A program made the position numbers and the translations under genes. Below are positions 8,049 to 16,624 of a stretch of 48,082 nt of DNA, one piece after another. Origin of the DNA: JAPUDQ01 sp964532145 (GTDB taxonomy: Bacteria > Patescibacteriota > Saccharimonadia > Saccharimonadales > Saccharimonadaceae); contig CAZHGM010000003.1 of NCBI GenBank assembly GCA_964532145.1, positions 1-48,082 of the forward strand, in the 5' to 3' direction. The first letter of the stretch is position 1. Each line of letters opens with the position of its first letter. The notes under the pieces were generated by a model. It was not told the DNA's origin and ran no database searches. It saw only the letters and a list, made by a program, of their open reading frames with translations.

Positions 8049-8270
8049 ATGACCGAGACCGTCGTAACTGCAAACGAGCTTTGGGCGGCCAAGCTGGGTT
8101 TCAACCACGCAGGAGTTCAGTGGCTTACCCGCGTTTTAAACACTGCTCTGTAACGCTGCAACGGACAGTATGTTCCGTCACAAGCAGACCTCAACAGCAT
8201 CGGATGGAGAGCTGCTTCTGTGTTGATGCAAAGGGTCAGACAAACTCGACCGATCATCCATTGCACATGA
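8049..8270 (+). pseudogene. Short or broken ORF, unknown
   Basis: An ATG at 8049 opens a 34-codon frame (MTETVVTANELWAAKLGFNH...) ending at TAA 8151-8153. The same frame continues as protein-like sequence (RCNGQYVPSQADLNSIGWRA...) to TGA at 8268-8270. Either the TAA is a nonsense mutation in a 73-codon gene or the real product is the 34-residue peptide. I recognise neither part. A purine-rich GGTGGAG sits 6 bases upstream of the ATG. Confidence 0.35.
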
Positions 8271-8411
8271 AGGCCGAGAGACTGCTCGGATACACCATCC
8301 AGCATCACGATAATGATGCGCGGAGCTTCTTGCCACAATTCTAGAGCAAGGAACATAGCGAGCTGATGCATGATTTAGCAGATGCTTGTGTATGCGTAAT
8401 GTGATATCAGG

Positions 8412-8440
8412 TTGACAAATACGCCTACGAAGTGTAATCT
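8412..8440 (+). promoter_or_regulatory. Possible promoter of the 8497 gene
   Basis: A perfect -35 TTGACA (8412-8417), 17-bp spacer and a weak -10 TAATCT (8435-8440). It would give a leader of about 50 bases to the GTG at 8497. Confidence 0.45.
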
Positions 8441-8496
8441 ACGTCTATCATCCAGGAGTTGGATGGTGCACCTACAACCCGAAGGAGGTGGTTGTC

Positions 8497-8901
8497 GTGA
8501 CCGTCACGACGACCCCAGCAATACCCGCCTTTGCCTTCGACCCGAAGATCAGCGAGAGACCGTCCAAGGCAAGCGTACTCGATGCCATCATGCGAGAGGG
8601 CAAGTGCTCCAGGCCCGAAGCCGGCAGCGTCCTCAAGTGGATCTCCGATATCGTCGTACACTGCCGTACATCGGGTGATGTCTACTACCCGACGGCCAGG
8701 GAGATGAAGAGCCGCATCTACGAGATCATGGACACGATCCTCCCGCACGGCAAGGCTCCGCAGGACGGTTCAGCTCACGCCATGGTTGGCGCCCTGCTCC
8801 TCGACCCGCGGCGCAACGAGACCGCCATCTTCCACGACAACCGCGACACCGAAGGCAACCCCAACTACTGCCAGGTCGGCATCGCCATCGGCGTCTTCTG
8901 A
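8497..8901 (+). CDS. Hypothetical cytoplasmic protein
   Basis: A 134-residue protein beginning VTVTTTPAIPAFAFDPKISE, with no signal peptide or membrane segment. The GTG at 8497 is preceded at 8 bases by AAGGAGG; a GTG at 8488 overlaps that site and is unlikely. The gene is distinctly GC-rich with C/G-ending codons, unlike the AT-rich genes further right, and its neighbourhood shares a 43-bp terminator repeat with the secreted-protein gene at 7512, so both may have arrived together. No family recognised. Confidence 0.6.
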   Translation: MTVTTTPAIPAFAFDPKISERPSKASVLDAIMREGKCSRPEAGSVLKWISDIVVHCRTSGDVYYPTAREMKSRIYEIMDTILPHGKAPQDGSAHAMVGALLLDPRRNETAIFHDNRDTEGNPNYCQVGIAIGVF

Positions 8902-8922
8902 CGCCACCCTCACACCCCGCCA

Positions 8923-8965
8923 ACCCTTCACGGTCGAGCCCGCTCCCGGAAGGGGGCGGGTTTCG
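8923..8965 (+). terminator. Intrinsic terminator, second copy of a 43-bp repeat
   Basis: Exact copy of 7882-7924: GC-rich stem-loop followed by TTTCG. It ends the 8497-8901 transcript. Confidence 0.75.
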
Positions 8966-9002
8966 ACTTTTGATCTAGCAAATCGAGGACTGTTTGACCG
9001 AA

Positions 9003-9029
9003 GTAGTGAGCGCCACTGGCGCTCACTAC
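9003..9029. other. Perfect 12-bp stem, 3-base loop
   Basis: GTAGTGAGCGCC (9003-9014), loop ACT, GGCGCTCACTAC (9018-9029). No T run follows on either strand, so it is not an ordinary terminator. It lies in the convergent gap between the 8497 gene and rpoC and may be a processing or insulating element. Confidence 0.55.
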
Positions 9030-9057
9030 AAAGAAAGTCCCGCAGATAAATAACACC

Positions 9058-9086
9058 AAAACTGCCCGCGAATTGCGGGCAGTTTT
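9058..9086 (-). terminator. rpoC: Terminator of rpoBC (bidirectional)
   Basis: AAAACTGCCCGC and GCGGGCAGTTTT pair around GAATT. The A and T tails allow termination on both strands. It lies 20 bases after the rpoC stop. Confidence 0.85.
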
Positions 9087-9105
9087 ATGCGTCTAGCGTG
9101 GAGTG

Positions 9106-12100
9106 TTATTCTTCAGCTTCGGTTTCTACCGAGGCTTCGACTTCGACATTTTCAACCTCATTCTGGTCTTCTCCCTCTGTCGATTTCACGTCGTCACTAT
9201 CATCGTCATCCGTATCATCACTAACTGCTTGATCGTCACCAGTCACCACGCCGGTACCAACCGGAATCTTGCGGCCGATAATGACGTTTTCTTTCAGGCC
9301 ATAGAGATGGTCGACGCGGCCAGAAACAGCAGCGTTGATCAGCACGCGAGTCGTGTCCTGGAAAGATGCAGCCGATAGGAAGCTATCGCTCCAGATCGAC
9401 ACTTTCGTGATACCGAGAAGCAGTTGCGTAAATTGGGCAGGCTGCTTACCCTCATCGGTCAGTCGTTTGTTTTCCTCAACAACAGCAGCTTTACTGATGA
9501 TATCGCCGGTCACAAACAAACTGTCGCCCGGCTCTTCGATCTGCACACGGCTGAACATCTGCCGGACAATGATCTCAAGATGCTTGTCGGCGATGTTCTG
9601 ACCCTGAGCAGCATAGATATGCAACACTTCGTTGATCATATAGCGCTGCGTAGCCTCAATGCCCTTGAGACGCATGAGCTGGTGCAGGTTGATTGAACCG
9701 TTAGTAATGCGGTCACCCGCCTCAACCGTATCGCCATCAATTACGGTTAGCTGACGTTGATGTGGAATTTCGTAACGAACTGCCGCTTCAGCACTACTTG
9801 TGATGACAAGTTCACCGTCAGCCACTTGCACGTTTCCATCAAATGGAGCGACGAGCGGCATCGATTGATCTTCATTGCTGGCCAGCACATCGCCGGCCGT
9901 TACATCGGTGCCAGACTTGACACGAACGATCTGCCCGTCGAGCTTGACGCTTTCAGTCTTACCTTTGTTTGGGGTTACTTGAACGATATAGTTGTCGCCC
10001 TCTTCCCAGACTTTGACGTTACCCGCGACCTCAGAGATGATCGCTTCACCCTTTGGCGTACGAGCTTCAAACAACTCGTCGACACGTGGCAGACCTTGGG
10101 TAATATCATCACCTGCCACACCACCGGCGTGGAAGGTACGAAGCGTCAGCTGGGTACCAGGCTCACCCACGGACTGAGCAGCGATAACACCGACAGGCTG
10201 AGCTACGGCAACCTTTTCGCCAGTCGCCATGTCGATACCATAGCTTCGTTGCGGAACACCGCGAAGTGTTTTGCTGGTGAGTATACTCATGATTGCGACT
10301 GAGTCGATTTTTTCATCACCCTGAATCGCATCAGCTACTTCACGGGTGATCAGATCAGCCCGTTCGATATGTCCTTTGACGTCTTCAGCAGCGTAACGCC
10401 CATAGAGACGATCACCGAAGTCGATACCGGTAACGTCAGTTTCTGAGCGGTAAATTCGGAATCCATCGTCATCGTCGCGTTCGTCCTCGACAGTGAAGAT
10501 ATCCTGGCTAACATCGACAAGACGCCGTGTCAGGTAGCCTGAGTCTGCAGTCTTAAGCGCCGTATCAATCAGACCTTTACGCGTACCACGGGTGTAGACG
10601 AAAGCCTCAAGCGGCGAGAGACCGTCCTTAAAGCTATGCCTGATCGGCAGCTCGATTTCTTTACCGGTCGCGTCGACGACGACACCGAGGTTAGCGGCGG
10701 CCATTTTGACGTTACCGATGTCACCACGGGCACCACTATCAACCATCACGGCAATTGAGGTATCTTCGTGAATGATCTTTTCGTTGAGGACTTTGATGAT
10801 TTCTTTGTCGATATTGCGCCACGTTTCAACTGTCAAGTTGTAGCGCTCTTCATCGGTGATGAGACCCTGCTCATACTGGTCAGAGATCTGCGCAGTACGT
10901 TTATCACCAGCCGGGATGATTTTGTCGTCAATTTCCGGCACGTCAAAGTAGTCATTCATACCTGTTGAGACAGCACCTTCGGTCGCGTAGCGCAGCGCCA
11001 GGTCTTTGATAGCATCAGCGGTTTCAGCGGTTTGTTCCTGGCCGTATTTGTCAAAAATCCGACTCAGAACTTTTTTGAGGGCTTTTTTGCTCATGACGTC
11101 GTTAACGTAGGCGAAATCTTCAGGCAGTACTTCGTTGAAGAAGACACGGCCAAGCGACGTCTCACGCATTTCACCTTTAGCCTTTAAGCGAATAGGTGTC
11201 TGGAGCTTGATAACGCCTTGGTCACGCGCCATGATAGCTTCTGCGAGTGAACTGTATGATTTGATCATCTTGGTCTGGACACTTGGCTTGGGATAGGTCA
11301 AGTAGTAACAGCCCAGCACGATGTCCTGTGCAATGTTGAGAATTGGTGAACCATCAGCTGGTTTTAGCAAGTTATTTGTTGCACTCATCAGATCGCGTGC
11401 TTCTGCCTGGGCCTCTTTTGAAAGCGGCAAATGAACGGCCATCTGGTCACCATCGAAGTCAGCGTTAAAGCCGGTACACACAAGGGGGTGAAGCTGTATA
11501 GCCTTGCCCTCGATCAGTTTTGGCTGGAACGCCTGAATCGATAGACGGTGAAGACTCGGTGCGCGGTTTAGCAGTACGTATTTGCCTTTTGTCACTTCGT
11601 CCAACGCATCCCAGATAACTGTTTCGCCTGATTCAATCAAGCGAGTTGCACTACGAATGTTGTGGGCGTACTCGTTCTCGAGCAGCCAGCTGACAACAAA
11701 TGGCTTAAACAGCTCAAGTGCCATCTGTTTTGGCAAACCACACTGGTTGATTTTAAGCTCAGGGCCAGCCACGATAACACTTCGCCCTGAGTAGTCAACA
11801 CGTTTACCGAGCAAGTTCTGACGGAAACGACCCTGCTTACCTTTGAGCATGTCGCTCAAAGATTTGAGGCGTCGACGCCCACCAGTTGAACTAACCGCTC
11901 TGCCACCACGTGCAGCTGAGTTGTCGATCAATGCATCGACTGCTTCCTGAAGCATTCGCATTTCGTTACGACGGATCACCTCTGGGGCATTCAAATCAAT
12001 CAGCTTCTTGAGACGGTTGTTACGGTTAATGACGCGGCGATACAGGTCGTTGAGGTCGCTGGTTGCAAATCGGCCACCAGTCAGCTGTACCATTGGTCGA

Positions 12101-13014
12101 AGATCCGGGGGGATAACAGGCAGCACCGTAATGCACATGCTATCCGGGCGAATACCGGCTCGTTGCATACCCTCAAGTACCTTGAGGCGCTTGACGATTT
12201 TCTTTTTGCGCTGGCCCTTGGCGTGTTCGGCTTCGTCAGTCAGCTCACGGATCAGTTCCGACAAGTTGATGTCTTTCAGGAGCTTCGACAGCGCTTCACC
12301 ACCCATGCTTACTGTTACAAGCTCCGTGTATTCTTCCGGCAAATTACGGTAGTCAGTCTCATTAATCAAGGCTGCTTTCACAAGACTACCAAGCTGGGCT
12401 CGCTTCGACTCGATGCTCGCCTCAAACTCTTCGAGCTCTTTGGTTTGCTCTGTGGCAAGTTTCTTGATATCCGCAGCGTCGTCTTCAGCAGCTTTTTCGT
12501 AGCGGATTTTGATGGCAGCGCGACCTGCATCGAGCTCAGCCTCAAGATCAGCCAACATTTGATCTCGTTTGTCTTCATCGACACTCAAGATCAAATAGCT
12601 TGCAAAGTAGGCGACACGCTCCAGTTGGCGCACAGGGACGCCGCTCAGCAGCGCCATTGCGCTCGGAGCACCACGCATAAACCAAATGTGCGCAACAGGT
12701 GCAGCTAACTGAATGTGGCCCATCCGTTCGCGTCGGACAACGCTTCGCGTGACAAGTTCTCCGCTCTTATCGACAGCCGCCTCGCGGGACCGCACGCCCT
12801 TGAGCTTAGCATCGTGCGGGTTAATGTCCTTAACCGGTCCAAAAATACGCTCGCAGAACAGCCCATCTCGCTCCGGCTTTTGGGTTCGGTAGTTGATTGT
12901 TTCTGGTTTAGTAACCTCGCCATAGCTCCATTTCAAAATGTCGTCGGCGCTTGCTACGGCCAGTCGTACCGCATCAAAATCAGCGATACTGGTGTTTACC
13001 ATTGGACGTGCCAT
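9106..13014 (-). CDS. rpoC: RNA polymerase beta' subunit lacking both zinc-cysteine sets
   Basis: A 1302-residue beta' subunit. The catalytic NADFDGDQMAVHLPL (Mg-binding aspartates), the LLNRAPSLHRLSIQAF block and the trigger-loop region GEPGTQLTLRTFHAGG are all present. The N-terminal zinc-binding segment, normally four cysteines between the GLFCERIFGP and VTRS blocks, is replaced by a cysteine-free stretch (residues 62-88). The second cysteine cluster before VGVIAAQSVGEPG is also absent. The acidic C-terminal tail ends in Glu/Val repeats. The ATG overlaps the rpoB stop by one base (TAATG), implying translational coupling. A terminator follows. Confidence 0.97.
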   Translation of the reverse strand: MARPMVNTSIADFDAVRLAVASADDILKWSYGEVTKPETINYRTQKPERDGLFCERIFGPVKDINPHDAKLKGVRSREAAVDKSGELVTRSVVRRERMGHIQLAAPVAHIWFMRGAPSAMALLSGVPVRQLERVAYFASYLILSVDEDKRDQMLADLEAELDAGRAAIKIRYEKAAEDDAADIKKLATEQTKELEEFEASIESKRAQLGSLVKAALINETDYRNLPEEYTELVTVSMGGEALSKLLKDINLSELIRELTDEAEHAKGQRKKKIVKRLKVLEGMQRAGIRPDSMCITVLPVIPPDLRPMVQLTGGRFATSDLNDLYRRVINRNNRLKKLIDLNAPEVIRRNEMRMLQEAVDALIDNSAARGGRAVSSTGGRRRLKSLSDMLKGKQGRFRQNLLGKRVDYSGRSVIVAGPELKINQCGLPKQMALELFKPFVVSWLLENEYAHNIRSATRLIESGETVIWDALDEVTKGKYVLLNRAPSLHRLSIQAFQPKLIEGKAIQLHPLVCTGFNADFDGDQMAVHLPLSKEAQAEARDLMSATNNLLKPADGSPILNIAQDIVLGCYYLTYPKPSVQTKMIKSYSSLAEAIMARDQGVIKLQTPIRLKAKGEMRETSLGRVFFNEVLPEDFAYVNDVMSKKALKKVLSRIFDKYGQEQTAETADAIKDLALRYATEGAVSTGMNDYFDVPEIDDKIIPAGDKRTAQISDQYEQGLITDEERYNLTVETWRNIDKEIIKVLNEKIIHEDTSIAVMVDSGARGDIGNVKMAAANLGVVVDATGKEIELPIRHSFKDGLSPLEAFVYTRGTRKGLIDTALKTADSGYLTRRLVDVSQDIFTVEDERDDDDGFRIYRSETDVTGIDFGDRLYGRYAAEDVKGHIERADLITREVADAIQGDEKIDSVAIMSILTSKTLRGVPQRSYGIDMATGEKVAVAQPVGVIAAQSVGEPGTQLTLRTFHAGGVAGDDITQGLPRVDELFEARTPKGEAIISEVAGNVKVWEEGDNYIVQVTPNKGKTESVKLDGQIVRVKSGTDVTAGDVLASNEDQSMPLVAPFDGNVQVADGELVITSSAEAAVRYEIPHQRQLTVIDGDTVEAGDRITNGSINLHQLMRLKGIEATQRYMINEVLHIYAAQGQNIADKHLEIIVRQMFSRVQIEEPGDSLFVTGDIISKAAVVEENKRLTDEGKQPAQFTQLLLGITKVSIWSDSFLSAASFQDTTRVLINAAVSGRVDHLYGLKENVIIGRKIPVGTGVVTGDDQAVSDDTDDDDSDDVKSTEGEDQNEVENVEVEASVETEAEE

Positions 13015-16000
13015 TACGCTACCTCCTCTTCTTTAACATCTGTCTCAATATCTTCGAATTCTTCCGCCGTTTCGATCGTCATGCCTTCATCGAGCTCGAT
13101 GTCACCGAACTCGTCAGCTTCGTCACCGACGGTTTCATCATCACCGTCATCAGCCGGTACAATACCGCTGCCCGCCTCATCGCCGTCACCGGTGATAACG
13201 TTTTCAGCATCAATTGCAGCTTCGTCTTCGATGAGATCAACCCTTAGACCGAGACCTTGAAGCTCTTTCACAAGCACGTTGAACGACTCAGGGATTTTCG
13301 GGCCCATGATCGCTTCGTTCTTGATGATACTCTCATAGGCTTTGGCGCGTCCGTAGACATCGTCTGATTTGATCGTAAGCATTTCTTGTAGTGTCGTTGC
13401 AGCACCATATGCTTCGAGCGCCCAGACCTCCATCTCGCCGAAGCGCTGGCCACCATTTTGCGCCTTACCGCCGAGCGGCTGCTGAGTCACCATCGTGTAT
13501 GGTCCAATTGAACGGGCGTGTATCTTGTCTGCGATCATGTGATGAAGTTTGATTATGTACATGACACCAACAGTGGTTTTTTCCTGGAACGCATCACCTG
13601 TTCGGCCGTCATAGAGCTGAACTTTACCATCACGAGGCAGTTTTGCTTTCTCTAGCTCGTCCTCGATAACGTTATTCGGTACGCCGTTAAATGGCGGTGT
13701 TGACACGCGGTAGCCAAGAGCGCGGGCGGCCATACCTAGGTGTGTTTCAAACAACTGGCCGAGGTTCATACGGCTTGGCACACCGAGCGGGTTCAAAATC
13801 ACATCAACAGGTGTACCATCTTCCATAAATGGCATGTCTTCGACTGGCAAGATACGCGCGACAACACCTTTGTTACCGTGACGCCCTGCCAACTTGTCAC
13901 CGACAGCAATTTTACGAAGCTGCGCAACGTAGATCTGAATCTGCATCAGAACACCGGCTTTAAGTTCGTGGCCATTCTCACGGGAGAAAATCTTAACACC
14001 AACAACTTTGCCGTGCTTACCGTTGCTCATACGCTGTGACGTATCGCGAACGTCTTTGGCTTTTTCACCGAAAATGGCGCGAAGCAAACGCTCTTCGGAA
14101 CTGAGTTCCTGCTCGCCTTTTGGCGTAATTTTACCAACTAAGACATCACCTGGTTTTACTTCGGCACCGACACGGACAATGCCATCTTCGTCGAGGTGAC
14201 GGAGCGATTCTTCGCTCACGTTTGGAATATCGCGAGTAACGATTTCTGGTCCAAGCTTGGTTTCGCGGACTTCAACCATGAAATCTTGAATGTTAATGCT
14301 TGTTAGGTCGTCATCCTGGACGATACGCTGACTCAAAATGATTGAGTCGTCCATGTTGTAACCATTCCACGGCATGAAGGCAACCGTCAGGTCACGGCCA
14401 AGCGCAAGTTCGCCGTCAGCGATGCTGGCGCCTTCAATCAGTATGTCGCCCGTTTTCACCTTGTCGCCACGAGAAACCATGACGTGCTGGTTGATTGAGC
14501 GGTCGTCGTTGCTTTGTTCGAAATGAACCGGTTTGTAGACACGAACGTCTTTTGGACCGTACGCGACATGGATTTCATCAGCATCGGCTCTAACAACTTC
14601 ACCATCGGCTTCCGCCACAATAAGTTGCGACGTGTTGCGGGCAATGTCGTATTCAATACCAGTACCGACAGTCGGTGCCTGCGTGCGGATCAGTGGTACC
14701 GCCTGACGTTGCATGTTTGACCCTGTCAATGACCGGTCAATACGGTTTTTCTCGATAAACGGTACGAGTGCGGCAGTTGAGCCAATAATTTGTTTGCGAG
14801 CGGCATCCATGTAGGTAACTTCGCTGGCGTCAACTTCACCTGGCTCGAGTCGGATACGCGCACTAACGCGTCCAGTGATTTTGCCGTCTTTGAGGTTCGT
14901 ACTTGCTTCAGCAATTACCTCGTTTGCCTCCTGAGCTGCGTTGAGGTAGACCACCTCGTCGGTTACTTTGCCTTTGATGACTTTTCGATACGGTGCTTCG
15001 ATAAAACCGTATTCGTTGATACGGGCATAGCTCGCGAGGTTAAGAACGAGGCCGATATTAGCACCTTCCGGCGTTTCAACGGTACAGAGACGTCCATAGT
15101 GAGTTTTGTGCGCATCACGAACTTCAAGGCCAGCGCGTTCGCGGGAGAGACCGCCTGGTCCCATCGAGCTAAGACGACGTTTGTGGCTGAGCTCACTCAT
15201 CGGGTTCGTCTGATCCATGAACTGGCTCAGCTGTGAGCTGGCAAAGAATTCGCGTACCGCTGCGACAACTGGCCGGGCATTAATCAGTTGAGCTGGTGTA
15301 ACCGTTTCAATATCGCTGACACTCATACGGTCTTTGGCATTGCGGTCCATGCGAAGCATACCGATGCGGAATTGGCGGGCAACCAATTCGCCAACAAGTT
15401 TGATACGGCGGTTGTGCAGGGCGTCAATGTCGTCAGCCGGTTCCTGTGTGTTATTGAGGCGGATAATTTCGCTGATGATCGCAACGAGGTCCTCAAGACG
15501 CATCACACGATTTTCGGCCGTGTTGGCGACATCCATACCGAGGCGTTGGTTTATTTTGTATCGTCCAACGCGCGAGAAATCAAATCGCTTGAAATCAAAG
15601 AACATACGCTCGATCATGCCGCGGGCGTTGTCTACAGTTGCGAGATCTCCCGGACGAAGTTTGCGATAGACTTCTATCAATGCTTCGTTAGTGCCCTTGC
15701 TTGAGTCTTTTTCAAGCGTAGCATCAATGTATTTGACATCGCCGGTGTCCACATCTTTGAAGAGCTCTTTGAGGCTCGTGTTCGTCGCATAGCCGAGCGC
15801 GCGCAGCAACGTCGTGACGGCAATTTTGCGCCGACGGTCGATCTTGACATACATTGCGCCACCAGTCGCGGTTTCGAACTCTAGCCATGCACCACGACCG
15901 GGGATCAATTTAGCACCATAATAATTACGTCCACCATGCGCGTCAGCCGTAAAGAATATGCCGGCGCTGCGGATCAGCTGGCTCACAACGACGCGTTCAG

Positions 16001-16388
16001 CACCATTGATCACGAACGTACCACGGTCAGTCATCCAAGGATAATCGCCAAGGTAAATTTCTGATTCTTTGACCTCACCCGTAACTTTGTTGGTCAGCTC
16101 AACGACAGCTTTGAGAGGTGCTTCAAAACTGATATTGTCGTAGCGTGCTTCACTCTCGCTTATTTTCGGGTCTTCGAAATGATAATCCTTGAACCGAAGC
16201 TCGAGTTTTTGTTCGGTGTAGTCGCTGATCGGATTGATTTCAGCAAAAATTTCCCCAAGCCCCGTTTCGACAAACTCTTTCCATGAGTCTATCTGATGCG
16301 CTATAAGGTTTGGCAGCGGCAAAGCGGTGTCGTCGTCGGTAAACAACACTCGTTTTTTGTTCGCTGGTTTGATCGTACTCTTGGCCAT
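13014..16388 (-). CDS. rpoB: RNA polymerase beta subunit
   Basis: A 1124-residue beta subunit, somewhat short for the family. The rifampicin-pocket region SQFMDQTNPMSELSHKRRLS keeps the usual sensitive-type residues, and the MPWNGYNMDDSIILS and GRHGNKGV blocks are standard. The C-terminal tail is very acidic (D/E-rich, about 60 residues). The ATG at 16388 has a GAGGAGA ribosome site about 10 bases upstream. It is the first gene of the rpoBC operon. Confidence 0.97.
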   Translation of the reverse strand: MAKSTIKPANKKRVLFTDDDTALPLPNLIAHQIDSWKEFVETGLGEIFAEINPISDYTEQKLELRFKDYHFEDPKISESEARYDNISFEAPLKAVVELTNKVTGEVKESEIYLGDYPWMTDRGTFVINGAERVVVSQLIRSAGIFFTADAHGGRNYYGAKLIPGRGAWLEFETATGGAMYVKIDRRRKIAVTTLLRALGYATNTSLKELFKDVDTGDVKYIDATLEKDSSKGTNEALIEVYRKLRPGDLATVDNARGMIERMFFDFKRFDFSRVGRYKINQRLGMDVANTAENRVMRLEDLVAIISEIIRLNNTQEPADDIDALHNRRIKLVGELVARQFRIGMLRMDRNAKDRMSVSDIETVTPAQLINARPVVAAVREFFASSQLSQFMDQTNPMSELSHKRRLSSMGPGGLSRERAGLEVRDAHKTHYGRLCTVETPEGANIGLVLNLASYARINEYGFIEAPYRKVIKGKVTDEVVYLNAAQEANEVIAEASTNLKDGKITGRVSARIRLEPGEVDASEVTYMDAARKQIIGSTAALVPFIEKNRIDRSLTGSNMQRQAVPLIRTQAPTVGTGIEYDIARNTSQLIVAEADGEVVRADADEIHVAYGPKDVRVYKPVHFEQSNDDRSINQHVMVSRGDKVKTGDILIEGASIADGELALGRDLTVAFMPWNGYNMDDSIILSQRIVQDDDLTSINIQDFMVEVRETKLGPEIVTRDIPNVSEESLRHLDEDGIVRVGAEVKPGDVLVGKITPKGEQELSSEERLLRAIFGEKAKDVRDTSQRMSNGKHGKVVGVKIFSRENGHELKAGVLMQIQIYVAQLRKIAVGDKLAGRHGNKGVVARILPVEDMPFMEDGTPVDVILNPLGVPSRMNLGQLFETHLGMAARALGYRVSTPPFNGVPNNVIEDELEKAKLPRDGKVQLYDGRTGDAFQEKTTVGVMYIIKLHHMIADKIHARSIGPYTMVTQQPLGGKAQNGGQRFGEMEVWALEAYGAATTLQEMLTIKSDDVYGRAKAYESIIKNEAIMGPKIPESFNVLVKELQGLGLRVDLIEDEAAIDAENVITGDGDEAGSGIVPADDGDDETVGDEADEFGDIELDEGMTIETAEEFEDIETDVKEEEVA

Positions 16389-16497
16389 ACGCTGGCGGTC
16401 TCCTCGCGGTAATGATTAATAGTGACGTTACTTCTCGAACAGCTCGCTCTGTCCGCTGATGGCGTCAAGGTTTTCTCTGATTGGGGCCAAACACGCA

Positions 16498-16520
16498 AAA
16501 ACGCCCGCCAATGGCGTGCG
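16498..16520 (-). terminator. Terminator-like hairpin in the rpoB leader
   Basis: On the minus strand, GCACGCC and GGCGGGC pair with one mismatch around ATT and are followed by GTTTTT. It lies between the rpoB promoter and rpoB, about 110 bases before the ATG, so it would act as an attenuator rather than an operon end. Confidence 0.4.
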
Positions 16521-16560
16521 TGTATAGTAGCCCTATCTTATTCAACCTTCATTAACTACT

Positions 16561-16589
16561 AATGTACAGTATCTCTGTGACATCGTCAA
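16561..16589 (-). promoter_or_regulatory. rpoB: Promoter of rpoBC
   Basis: Minus-strand TTGACG (16584-16589), 17-bp spacer, TACATT (16561-16566). It gives a leader of about 165 bases that contains the hairpin at 16498-16520. Confidence 0.6.
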
Positions 16590-16624
16590 GTCATTCCTGA
16601 AAAGGTTACGGACAATGAGGCAAA

